This document shows, piece after piece, positions 26,636-34,584 of a stretch of 64,000 bases of DNA. The stretch comes from JALZMG01 sp963739975 (GTDB lineage Bacteria > Actinomycetota > Acidimicrobiia > Acidimicrobiales > Ilumatobacteraceae). The notes below the pieces were generated by a model that made no database searches, was not told where the DNA came from, and was given only the letters and a program-made list of their open reading frames with translations. Position 1 is the stretch's first letter. Every line of letters starts with the position of its first letter. The stretch spans positions 1 to 64,000 of the forward strand of contig CAVUCK010000006.1 of NCBI GenBank assembly GCA_963739975.1, read 5' to 3'. Made by a program: the position numbers and the translations under genes.

Positions 26636-27235
26636 TCAGCCGCCGGTGACGACGCAGGCCAGCCCTCGGCCCTGGCGGTCGCGGTAGCCGGCGGTGCCGG
26701 TCGGACACTTGGCGTCGATGGGGACGAGCGCCTGGACGACGAGCTGGTCGACGCCGTCACCGCAGTTGACCTCGCGGGCGTCGCCGTTGCCCTCGATGAC
26801 GACGCACGAACCCGGGCCGAGCAGGTTGTCGGGCGGGGGCTCGGCCGCCGGCTTGTAGAGCATCGCCCCGATCAGCACGACGGCGGCGCCGACGAGGAAC
26901 ATCCCGATGACCAGCTTCCACGGGTACCGCGCCGGCGGCAGCGGCTGTGGCGGCCGGGGCACCGACCCGCCCGTGGTCGGCGTCGACGGCGTGGTCCACC
27001 GCGGCGCCGAGGAAGAACGGGCCGCCGACCCGGCCGGTTGGCGCAGCGACTGGTCGTACACGGCACGGCGCCCGGGGTCGCGCAACACCCGGTAGGCCTC
27101 GTTGACCGCCGCCATGGCGGTCGCGTCGCTGCCACCGCGATCGGGGTGCAGCTGGCGGGCACGACGGCGGTAGGCGTCGCGCACCTCGGTCGCCGACGCG
27201 GTCGGTGACAACCCGAGCGTGTCGTAGAGCGTCAT
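26636..27235 (-). CDS. Membrane-anchored J-domain protein
   Basis: Predicted 199 aa. Residues 1-65 are a J domain (LYDTLGLSPTASATEVRDAY, then HPDRGG with the essential HPD, and AYRVLRDPGRRAVYD). A Pro/Ser linker follows, then one membrane helix KLVIGMFLVGAAVVLIGAML (about 103-122). An outer part has four Cys (GSCVVIEG, VNCGDG, DAKCPTG, GLACVV), which may form two disulfides. The J domain would recruit DnaK on the cytoplasmic side. Its start overlaps the DUF2087 gene stop, so the two are co-transcribed. Confidence 0.85.
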   Translation of the reverse strand: MTLYDTLGLSPTASATEVRDAYRRRARQLHPDRGGSDATAMAAVNEAYRVLRDPGRRAVYDQSLRQPAGSAARSSSAPRWTTPSTPTTGGSVPRPPQPLPPARYPWKLVIGMFLVGAAVVLIGAMLYKPAAEPPPDNLLGPGSCVVIEGNGDAREVNCGDGVDQLVVQALVPIDAKCPTGTAGYRDRQGRGLACVVTGG

Positions 27236-27777
27236 GGCACGCTGCCACCGATGCGCCAGTACACGCCGCTCTCGCGGGCCACCAGCTCCTCGTCGACGAG
27301 GTACCGCCGCAGCGTCGCGACGTCGTCGTAGCGCAGCGCGAGGATCGCGTTGACGTGATCCTCGCGGTAGCGGCGGCCGGGCTCGAAGTCCTGGGCCACC
27401 CAGTCGAGCACGACCCGCCGCTTGCCGCGCGCCGCCGGCATCGTCGTGATCCGACCGTCGACGACGAAGGCCTCGAGCACGCGCCGCTTCCCTGCGGGTT
27501 GACCGGCGTGCTCCTGCGTCGGTGGCCGCGCCAGCGCCGAACGGGCTGCCCGCTGGAACGCCGCGCCGAGGATCACGAGCACGCCGTCGTCACCGGTCGT
27601 GACGAGCCCGCCGTCGACCAACCGGGACAGCGCCTTCGACGCCCGATCGACGGACAGACCCGTCGTCGCGACGACGCCGTCCAGCCCGCTGGCGCCGAGG
27701 GTCAACGCCGCAGCGACGAGCCGACGGTCGTCGTCGGCCAGCAACCCGACCAACGTCGCGGCGTCCAACGACTCCAT
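27232..27777 (-). CDS. HTH and DUF2087 domain protein
   Basis: Predicted 181 aa from the ATG at 27777. Residues 1-75 look like a winged helix (ATLVGLLADDDRRLVAAALT, DRASKALSRLVDGGLVTTGD). Residues 105-178 are a DUF2087 domain: KRRVVLDWVAQDFEPGRRYR, EDHVNAILALRYDDVATLRR, YLVDEELVARESGVYWRIGG. DUF2087 proteins are probable regulators with a metal-binding His in the VN region; no target is known. The stop overlaps the J-domain gene start (ATGA). Confidence 0.85.
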   Translation of the reverse strand: MESLDAATLVGLLADDDRRLVAAALTLGASGLDGVVATTGLSVDRASKALSRLVDGGLVTTGDDGVLVILGAAFQRAARSALARPPTQEHAGQPAGKRRVLEAFVVDGRITTMPAARGKRRVVLDWVAQDFEPGRRYREDHVNAILALRYDDVATLRRYLVDEELVARESGVYWRIGGSVP

Positions 27778-27857
27778 GATCAGCACCCAGAAGGCCGAAC
27801 GAGATGCCACGCGCCCAGCTCGAGCGCTCCTCGCCGGTCCACCAACCTGCGCCCGTT

Positions 27858-28781
27858 CTAATAGCCAGCGTCGACGTCGACGGGGCCGAGCAGCTCCTCG
27901 TCGGCGCCGAATCGCTTGACGTTGGCGCTGATCCGCTCGGCGAGCAGCGGCACCGCCATCTCGGGCGTGTTGCCGACGTGCGGGGTGACGATGCAGTTGG
28001 GCAGCGTCCACAACGGGTGCCCGGCCGGCAGTGGCTCGGGGTCGGTGACGTCGAGGCCGGCACCGCCGATCTCGCCATTGCGGAGTGCGTCGACGAGGTC
28101 GTTCGTGACCACGTGGCGTCCGCGGGCGACGTTGATCAGCCAGGCGTGGTCCTCCATCAGCGCCAGCTCATCGGCGCCGATGAAGCCCTCGGTCTCGGGG
28201 GTCAGCGCCAGCGCCAGCATGACCACGTCGGCGCCCGGCAAGGCGTCCGGGTACCGGTCGGCTTCCAGCACGTCGTCGACCCCGTCGAGGTCGCTCACGT
28301 TGCGCCGCACGACGGTCAGGTGGCAGTCCCACGGAGCGAGCAGCCGCACGAGGGATTCCGCGATGCCGCCACCGCCGAGGATCGTGACCCGTGCCCCCAG
28401 CAGGTTGCGGCCTTCGGGCGGCGACCACTCCCCCGCCCGGGCATACGTCCCGAGCCCGCGCAGACCGGCCAGCGCCAGGCTCATCGCCAGCTCGGCGACG
28501 GGCTCCGCGTAGACGCCCTTGCCGCACGTCCACACGTGATCGTGATCGACGAGGTGGACGAAGTTCTCGATGCCGGCGAACGGGAGCTGCACCCACCGCG
28601 CCGCTTTCGCCCGGTCGAGGACCTGGGCCAGCGCATCGGGATTGCGCGGGTCGGCCCAGATGACGCCCTCGGCCGCTTCGATCCCGACGAGGTGGCCACC
28701 GCCCTCGCTGACGGCCTCGGCCACCCACTCCGGTGCCCCCTCGGGAGCGACGGCGATGCGCGGGGCCTCGGTTCTCGGCAT
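27858..28781 (-). CDS. D-isomer-specific 2-hydroxyacid dehydrogenase
   Basis: Predicted 307 aa. The NAD-binding domain has VTILGGGGIAESLVRLLAPW, then DVVMLALALTPETEGFIG, WLINVARGRHVVTNDLVDAL and GAGLDVTDPEPLPAGHPLW. Catalytic Arg (ARG), Glu (PEP) and His (TPHVGNTPEM) can be placed. The Gly-rich loop is GGGGIA rather than GxGxxG. Enzymes of this type reduce 2-keto acids with NADH. The start ATG at 28781 is separated from potC by 31 nt, so it may be the last gene of the polyamine operon; a role in that pathway is not established. Confidence 0.88.
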   Translation of the reverse strand: MPRTEAPRIAVAPEGAPEWVAEAVSEGGGHLVGIEAAEGVIWADPRNPDALAQVLDRAKAARWVQLPFAGIENFVHLVDHDHVWTCGKGVYAEPVAELAMSLALAGLRGLGTYARAGEWSPPEGRNLLGARVTILGGGGIAESLVRLLAPWDCHLTVVRRNVSDLDGVDDVLEADRYPDALPGADVVMLALALTPETEGFIGADELALMEDHAWLINVARGRHVVTNDLVDALRNGEIGGAGLDVTDPEPLPAGHPLWTLPNCIVTPHVGNTPEMAVPLLAERISANVKRFGADEELLGPVDVDAGY

Positions 28782-28812
28782 GGTCACTTCGAGGCTAGTG
28801 AGGATCGGCTCG

Positions 28813-29613
28813 TCAGCCCAGGGCGCGGGCCCGCCGGCGATTGCCGAGCAGCGTGCCGGCGACAAGGATCACGATCGCCACCACCATGATCAGCGTGGCG
28901 ATCACGTGGACCTGCGGCGGGATCTCGACCTTCGCCGAGTCGAAGATCTCCCGCGGGAACGTCGACACGCTGCCGGCGATGAACGACGTGATGATGTAGT
29001 CGTCGATCGACAGCGAGAGCGACAGCAGGAACGCCGCCACGATGCCCGGCACGATGATCGGGAACGTGATCTTCACGAACGTGCGCAGCGGCGGTGAGCC
29101 GAGGTCGGCGGCGGCGTCCTCCAATGACCAGTCGAGGCCGCGGAAGCGGGCCTTGACGGTCAGCGCCACGAACGACAGGCAGAACATCGTGTGGGCGATG
29201 ACGATGGTCCAGAATCCGCGGCCGACGCCCTGGTTGAAGAACAGCGTGAACAGCGACGCGCCGAACACGATCTCCGGCGTCGTCAGCGGCAGGACGAGCA
29301 GCAGGCTGAGCAGCGCACCGCCGTGCATCCGGTAGCGGGCCAGGGCCAGGGCGATCAGCGCACCGAGAATCGTGGCGATGGTGCAGGCCACGAACGCCAC
29401 GCGCAGCGAGACGATCAGCGCGTCGGTGTAGTCGCTGCCCTGGAACGCGTTGGCCCAGTTGTCGAACGTGAACTGCCGCCAGCTCGTGTTGAACCGGCCG
29501 GCCGGCTCGTTGAAGCTGAAGACGGCGATCGTGATCAGCGGGATGAAGAGGTAGGCGAACCCGAGGATGGTCACTACCCATAGGGCGATCGTGCCGAACC
29601 GGATGCGGCTCAC
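28813..29613 (-). CDS. potC: Polyamine-type ABC transporter permease, PotC-like
   Basis: Predicted 266 aa from the GTG at 29613, which has AGGTGG upstream. Six membrane helices can be read, beginning LWVVTILGFAYLFIPLITIA and VFSFNEP, a typical PotC start. The EAA loop reads EDAAADLGSPPLRTFVKITF, followed by PIIVPGIVAAFLLSLSLSID, and the end of helix 5 has DDYIITSFIAG, typical of PotC/PotI. It forms the channel with PotB and is energised by the PotA part of the fusion protein encoded upstream. Confidence 0.92.
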   Translation of the reverse strand: MSRIRFGTIALWVVTILGFAYLFIPLITIAVFSFNEPAGRFNTSWRQFTFDNWANAFQGSDYTDALIVSLRVAFVACTIATILGALIALALARYRMHGGALLSLLLVLPLTTPEIVFGASLFTLFFNQGVGRGFWTIVIAHTMFCLSFVALTVKARFRGLDWSLEDAAADLGSPPLRTFVKITFPIIVPGIVAAFLLSLSLSIDDYIITSFIAGSVSTFPREIFDSAKVEIPPQVHVIATLIMVVAIVILVAGTLLGNRRRARALG

Positions 29614-29677
29614 GCCGTTGCCACCTGTTCGCTCGTCCACTCAAGCCGCTGTGTGGGACTGCACCTCGGACGCTCGC

Positions 29678-30598
29678 TCACGCGATGTCCTCCGTGCCGA
29701 GGAACTTCGAGTAGACGAGGACCAGCGCCGTGATGATGGCCATGATCACGAAGCTGATCGCCGCCGCCGTCGGGTAGTCGTTTCGTTCGAGGAACTGGGT
29801 CTGCACGACGTTGCCGATCACGCTGGTGGTCGGGTTGCCGAGCAGTTCGGCGTTGATGAAGTCGCCCGTGGCCGGAATGAACGTCAGCAGCGTCCCGGCG
29901 AAGACGCCCGGCAGGGACAGCGGCAGGATCACCCGCCGGAACGTTCGGCCGAACGAGGCGTAGAGATCCGACGCCGCGTCCACCAAGCGGACGTCGACCT
30001 TCTCCAGGCTGACGTAGATCGGCAGCAGCATGAACGGCAGAAAGTTGTAGGTCAGGCCACCGATCACCGCGACCTGGGTGTTGAGCAACCGGCCGTCGTC
30101 CAGCACCCCGATGCTCTCCAGCACGCCTTCGAGATTGAGCGCCTCGATGAGGCCGAGCACCGGGCCGTTGTCGTTGAGCAACGACTGCCAGGCGATCGTG
30201 CGCAGCAGGAAGCTGGTGAAGAACGGGACCATCACCAAGCCGAGCAGCACGTGGCGGTAGCGGCCGCCCTTGAAGGCGATGAAGTAGGCCACGGGATAGG
30301 CGATCAGCAGTGCCAGCACCGTGGCGATGCCGGCGTAGGCGAACGCCCGCACGAGCTGGGTGCCGAAGTCGGTGAAGGCGGTGGAGAAGTTGGACCACTC
30401 CCAGGTCAGCTCGTAGTCGGGCAGCAGGGGGTCCGGCTTCGTGGAGAGCGAGATCTTCAGCAGCGTGATCAGCGGGACGACGAAGAACACGAACGTGAAG
30501 AGCATCCCCGGCAGGATCAGGGCGTACGGGATCTTCCGACCGGTCCGGACGTTGCGGTCGTCGGAGGCGGCCGCGGCGGCGGTGGCGGTGGCCGTCAT
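29678..30598 (-). CDS. potB: Polyamine-type ABC transporter permease, PotB-like
   Basis: Predicted 306 aa. Membrane helices start at ALILPGMLFTFVFFVVPLIT; the EAA loop is VDAASDLYASFGRTFRRVIL followed by PLSLPGVFAGTLLTFIPATG. The segment DFINAELLGNPTTSVIGNVV is a signature of PotB/PotH. The N-terminus is an Ala/Thr-rich cytoplasmic extension. It lies 37 nt downstream of the PotA-PotD fusion and 64 nt upstream of potC, in one transcription unit. Confidence 0.92.
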   Translation of the reverse strand: MTATATAAAAASDDRNVRTGRKIPYALILPGMLFTFVFFVVPLITLLKISLSTKPDPLLPDYELTWEWSNFSTAFTDFGTQLVRAFAYAGIATVLALLIAYPVAYFIAFKGGRYRHVLLGLVMVPFFTSFLLRTIAWQSLLNDNGPVLGLIEALNLEGVLESIGVLDDGRLLNTQVAVIGGLTYNFLPFMLLPIYVSLEKVDVRLVDAASDLYASFGRTFRRVILPLSLPGVFAGTLLTFIPATGDFINAELLGNPTTSVIGNVVQTQFLERNDYPTAAAISFVIMAIITALVLVYSKFLGTEDIA

Positions 30599-30635
30599 GA
30601 TCGGATCGCTCCGCAGGCGTCGCTCACTGCCATCG

Positions 30636-33035
30636 TCAGCCGCCGGTGATCGACAGGAAGCGCTCGGTCAGCGCGGCGTCGAGCTCGGCGGGCAGGTCGA
30701 CGAAGACGTTGAGGCGGGCAGCCTCCTCGTCGTCCGGGAACAGGATCGGGCTGTCGGCCAGCTCGGCGGCGTCGCCGCCCATGGCCACCAGTTCGTCGCG
30801 CACGCCCTTGACCGTCGGGATGAACTGCACCCAGTACGTCAGCTGCGCCGCCTGCACCGGGTCGTAGACGAAGTTCATCCAGTCGGCGGCGGCGTAGGCG
30901 TTCGGGGCGCCCTTGGGGATGACCATCGTGTCGTACCAGCTCATCCCGCCCTCCTCGGGGACGACGAACTGGATGTCGGGACGGTCGTACTGCAGCTGCA
31001 CGATGTCGCCCGACCACGCCAGGCAGGCGACGAAGTCGCCGCTCTCCAGGCTGCGCAAGTACTCGTTGCCGGTGAAGGCCCGGATCTGCCCGTCGGCGGT
31101 GGCCTGGGCAATGACATCGAGCGCCTCGAAGGCGCCCTCTTCGTCGACCACCTTTGGGTCGTGGCCGAGCGACAGCATGGTGAGGCCGAGGGTGTCGCGC
31201 ATCTCCGTGAGCATCGCCACCCGCCCGCGGAACTCGGGGTCGAGCAGGTCGTTGATGCTGCGGAGCTCTCGCCCGGTGAGCGCCGGGTCGTAGGCGATGC
31301 CGGTGATGCCGGCCTGCCACGGCAGGCTGAACGCCGCGCCGTAGTCCCAGTTCTGGTTGAGGAAGCGGTCCTCCAGGTTGACGCGGTTCGGGATCCGGTC
31401 GAGCGGCAGCGGCTCGATCCAGCCGAGCGTCTTGAGCCGAGCGGCCAGCCAGTTCGTCGGGCAGATGATGTCGTAGTCGATGACGCCGCCGGTGCCGAGG
31501 ATCGGAGCGAGGATCCGGTTGTAGACCTCGTTGTTGTCGTTGAAGTCCTCGTTGTAGGTGACGGCGATGCCAGTGGCCTCGGTGAAGCGGTCGGCCGTGC
31601 CCACGGCGCCGTCTTCGGTCGGGTCGATGTAGGCCTGCCAGTTGAGGATCCGCACCGCGCTGTCGCCCGTGCCGATGCCACCCTCGCTCCCACCCTCGTC
31701 CGCATCGCTCGATCCACCGTCTCCGGTGAGGGCGAGCACGCCGCCGACGATCGCCGCCGCACCGGCGACGGCACCGCCAGCGATCAGCGCCCGCCGCCCG
31801 AAGCGCCGGTCGGGAGGGAGGGGCAGGGCGTCGCCGCCGTCATCGCCGGCGTGCTCGGGCACGGCCTCACGGCCGTCGAGCGCCGCCTGCACCTCGTCGA
31901 CGTCCGTCGTGGTGGCTCCGACGACGGCGGAACGGCCGCGCAACAGGTACGGCGCGTCGGGCGCCCACTGCAGCGTGATCGGGTCGCCGGGGCGGACGTG
32001 GGGCAGCGAGTCGTCGGCACCGATCGTTGCCACGACCTCGGCATCGTCCGGGAGGTGAACGATCAGGCGCCGCTCGGAACCCTGAAAGATGACGTTCTCG
32101 ATGACCCCGCCCATGCTGCGATCACCGTTCCCTGTCGGGTCGGTCGTGGCACTCAGGCGTTCCGGGCGGAGCATGACGGTGACCGGATCGCCCGTGACGG
32201 CCTCCGTGTCCGCCATCACGGCGACCTCCTGCCCGCTGTCGAGGCGAGCCACGGTCCGCCCGTCCCCGGCACCGACCAGCGTGCCCGGCAGCAGGTTGGC
32301 GGAGCCGATGAAGCCGGCGACGAAGATGCTCGCCGGCGCGGCGTAGATCTCCTCCGGCGTGCCGATCTGCTCGACCTGGCCGCGGCTCATGACGGCGATG
32401 CGGTCGCTCATCGTCAGCGCCTCGCCCTGGTCGTGGGTGACGAAGATGAACGTGATGCCGACCTCGCGCTGGATCCGCTTGAGTTCCAGCTGCATCGCCT
32501 CGCGCAGCTTCAGGTCGAGCGCGGCGAGCGGCTCGTCCAGCAGCAGGGCACTGGGCATGTTGACGAGGGCACGGGCGAGGGCGACGCGCTGCTGCTGGCC
32601 GCCGGACAGCTGCGCCGGCCGGCGGGCGGCGAACTCACCGAGGCGGACGATGTCGAGCATCTCGCCGGCGCGGCGGCGGGCCTCGCCGGCCGGGACCTTC
32701 TTGGCCCGCAGCCCGAAGGCGATGTTCTCCGCGACCGAGAGGTGCGGGAACAGGGCGTACTGCTGGAAGACGGTGTTGACGTTGCGCTTGTGCGGTGGGA
32801 CGTCGGAGACGTCGGTGCCTTCGAGCAGGACCCGGCCGGCGGTGGGTCGCTCGAAGCCGGCGATGATCTTCAGCAGCGTCGTCTTGCCGCAGCCGGACGG
32901 CCCGAGCAGCGAGAAGAACTCGCCACGAGTGATTGCGAAGTCGGCCCGCTCGACGGCCACGAAGTCGCCGAACTCCTTGCGCACCCCGTCGAGGACGATG
33001 ACGTCGTCGTGGGCGTCTGGGTTGGAAGCGATCAT
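30636..33035 (-). CDS. Single-chain PotA-PotD: ABC ATPase fused to anchored polyamine-binding protein
   Basis: 799 codons with no stop. Residues 1-240: ABC ATPase (GPSGCGKTTLLKI Walker A, LSGGQQQRVALARAL signature, LLLDEPLAALD Walker B, VTHDQGEALTMSD switch). Residues 245-375: TOBE-type regulatory part (IGSANLLPGTLVG, VMLRPERLS). After an acidic linker comes RRALIAGGAVAGAAAIVGG near 425, a Tat-like or simple membrane anchor. Residues 455-799 are a PotD-type binding protein (VRILNWQAYIDP, YDIICPTNWLAARL, LPWQAGITGIAYDP, PNAYAAADWMNF). PotA and PotD are normally separate. An internal GTG before the anchor could also give a free binding protein. The ATG is 2 nt after the dehydrogenase stop. Confidence 0.85.
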   Translation of the reverse strand: MIASNPDAHDDVIVLDGVRKEFGDFVAVERADFAITRGEFFSLLGPSGCGKTTLLKIIAGFERPTAGRVLLEGTDVSDVPPHKRNVNTVFQQYALFPHLSVAENIAFGLRAKKVPAGEARRRAGEMLDIVRLGEFAARRPAQLSGGQQQRVALARALVNMPSALLLDEPLAALDLKLREAMQLELKRIQREVGITFIFVTHDQGEALTMSDRIAVMSRGQVEQIGTPEEIYAAPASIFVAGFIGSANLLPGTLVGAGDGRTVARLDSGQEVAVMADTEAVTGDPVTVMLRPERLSATTDPTGNGDRSMGGVIENVIFQGSERRLIVHLPDDAEVVATIGADDSLPHVRPGDPITLQWAPDAPYLLRGRSAVVGATTTDVDEVQAALDGREAVPEHAGDDGGDALPLPPDRRFGRRALIAGGAVAGAAAIVGGVLALTGDGGSSDADEGGSEGGIGTGDSAVRILNWQAYIDPTEDGAVGTADRFTEATGIAVTYNEDFNDNNEVYNRILAPILGTGGVIDYDIICPTNWLAARLKTLGWIEPLPLDRIPNRVNLEDRFLNQNWDYGAAFSLPWQAGITGIAYDPALTGRELRSINDLLDPEFRGRVAMLTEMRDTLGLTMLSLGHDPKVVDEEGAFEALDVIAQATADGQIRAFTGNEYLRSLESGDFVACLAWSGDIVQLQYDRPDIQFVVPEEGGMSWYDTMVIPKGAPNAYAAADWMNFVYDPVQAAQLTYWVQFIPTVKGVRDELVAMGGDAAELADSPILFPDDEEAARLNVFVDLPAELDAALTERFLSITGG

Positions 33036-33037
33036 CG

Positions 33038-34465
33038 TCAGCTCTCGATGTTCGCCATGACGTGCTTGACCCGGGTGTAGTCCTCGAAGCCGTAGGCGGA
33101 CAGGTCCTTGCCGTAACCGGAGCGCTTGAAGCCGCCGTGGGGCATCTCGGCGACGAGCGGGATGTGGGTGTTGATCCACACGCACCCGAAGTCGAGGCGC
33201 TTGGCCATCCGCATCGCCCGCCCGAAGTCCTTCGTCCACACGCTGGAGGCCAGGCCGTAGTCGACGCCGTTGGCCCAGCGCAGCGCCTCGTCCTCGTCGC
33301 TGAACCGCTGCACGGTGATGACCGGGCCGAACACCTCGTCCTGGATCATCTCGTCGTCCTGGCGGAGGTCGGCGACGACGGTCGGTTCGTAGAAGTAGCC
33401 GGTGTCTCCCTGCCGGGCGCCGCCCGTGAGCACCCTGGCGTGGTCGGGGACCCGTTCGAGGAAGCCGCTGACCCGCTCCAGCTGGGTCGAGTTGTTGAGC
33501 GGGCCGTACAGCACGTCCTCGTCGTCGGGGAGGCCGGTGCGCGTGCCCTTCGCCGCTTCGGCCATGGCATCGGTGAAGTCGGCGTAGATGCCAGGACCGG
33601 TGATCACCCGGGTCGCCGCGGTGCAGTCCTGCCCGGCGTTGAAGTAGCCGGCGACGGAGATGCCCTCGATCGCCGCCTCCAGGTCGGCGTCGTCGAAGAC
33701 CACGACCGGCGCCTTGCCGCCGAGCTCGAGGTGGACTCGCTTGAGGCGCGTCGCCGCGCTGCCGGCGACCTCCATCCCGGCGCGCACCGAGCCGGTGATC
33801 GAGACCATCGCCGGCACGTCGTGGTCGATCATCGCTCGACCGGTGTCGCGGTCGCCGCAGATCACGTTGAACACGCCCGGCGGCAGGAACTCGGCGGCGA
33901 TCTCGGCCAGCAGCGTCGTCGACGCCGGTGTTGTGTCGCTGGGCTTGAGGACGACGGCGTTGCCGGCGGCGATCGCCGGGGCGAACTTCCAGACGGCCAT
34001 CATCATCGGGTAGTTCCACGGTGCCACTTGGGCGCAGACGCCGACCGGCTCGCGGCGCAGCATCGACGTGTGCCCGGCCATGTACTCGCCGGCGCTCTTG
34101 CCCTCGAGGTTGCGGGCGGCGGCGGCGAAGAAGCGGATCTGGTCGACCATCGGCGGGATCTCCTCGGACCGCGTCAGGCCGATCGGCTTGCCGGTGTTGC
34201 GGACCTCGAGGTCGATCAGCTCGTCGGCCCGGGCCTCGACGGCGTCGGCGATGCGGAACATCGCCAGCGACCGCTCGGACGGCGTGGCGTCACGCCACGT
34301 CTCGAACGCCTCGGCCGCCGCCCGCATCGCGCGGTCGACGTCCTGTGGACCCGACAGCGCGGCAGTGGCGTACTCCTCCCCGGTCACCGGATCGACGACG
34401 GGCGTGGTGCGGCCGTCAGCGGCCGGCACCCGTTCCCCTCCGATGAAGTTGTCGAAGCCCTGCAT
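33038..34465 (-). CDS. Aminobutyraldehyde-type aldehyde dehydrogenase
   Basis: Predicted 475 aa from the ATG at 34465 (MQGFDNFIGGERVPA). Signatures: VAPWNYPMMMAVWKFAPAIA, the NAD-site loop ITGSVRAGMEVA, the general base in HLELGGKAPVVVF, the nucleophile in GQDCTAATRV and EVFGPVITVQRF. Enzymes of this subgroup (PatD/Prr) oxidise 4-aminobutanal to 4-aminobutyrate, downstream of putrescine transamination or oxidation. Its place immediately before the polyamine transporter genes supports that substrate and suggests catabolism of imported polyamines. Other omega-amino aldehydes are possible. Confidence 0.88.
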   Translation of the reverse strand: MQGFDNFIGGERVPAADGRTTPVVDPVTGEEYATAALSGPQDVDRAMRAAAEAFETWRDATPSERSLAMFRIADAVEARADELIDLEVRNTGKPIGLTRSEEIPPMVDQIRFFAAAARNLEGKSAGEYMAGHTSMLRREPVGVCAQVAPWNYPMMMAVWKFAPAIAAGNAVVLKPSDTTPASTTLLAEIAAEFLPPGVFNVICGDRDTGRAMIDHDVPAMVSITGSVRAGMEVAGSAATRLKRVHLELGGKAPVVVFDDADLEAAIEGISVAGYFNAGQDCTAATRVITGPGIYADFTDAMAEAAKGTRTGLPDDEDVLYGPLNNSTQLERVSGFLERVPDHARVLTGGARQGDTGYFYEPTVVADLRQDDEMIQDEVFGPVITVQRFSDEDEALRWANGVDYGLASSVWTKDFGRAMRMAKRLDFGCVWINTHIPLVAEMPHGGFKRSGYGKDLSAYGFEDYTRVKHVMANIES

Positions 34466-34531
34466 GGACGAGTTGTACCACGGAACCGGACGATGGGCTT
34501 GCTCCCTCCGGCCCATCGGTTCTCCTGAGGA

Positions 34532-34555
34532 TCAGGGCCCAGATCTGGGCCCTGA
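34532..34555. terminator. Perfect palindrome between the LIV and polyamine loci
   Basis: A 24-bp perfect palindrome, TCAGGGCCCAGA and its complement, lies 29 nt after the stop of the binding-protein gene. It would form a 10-12 bp GC-rich hairpin in the leftward transcript. No U-run follows, which is common for actinobacterial terminators. Confidence 0.65.
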
Positions 34556-34584
34556 AAACGCTTGAGAACCTGAACGGGGGCGGG

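Noticed and set aside
30441..33080. Long rightward open frame opposite the PotA-PotD gene
   Set aside because: Antisense to clear ABC ATPase and binding-protein motifs; no ribosome binding site and no domain.
33036..34019. Possible upstream extension of the PotA-PotD fusion
   Set aside because: This part overlaps the aldehyde dehydrogenase in another frame of the same strand and is Arg-rich shadow; the ATPase has a natural start at 33035.
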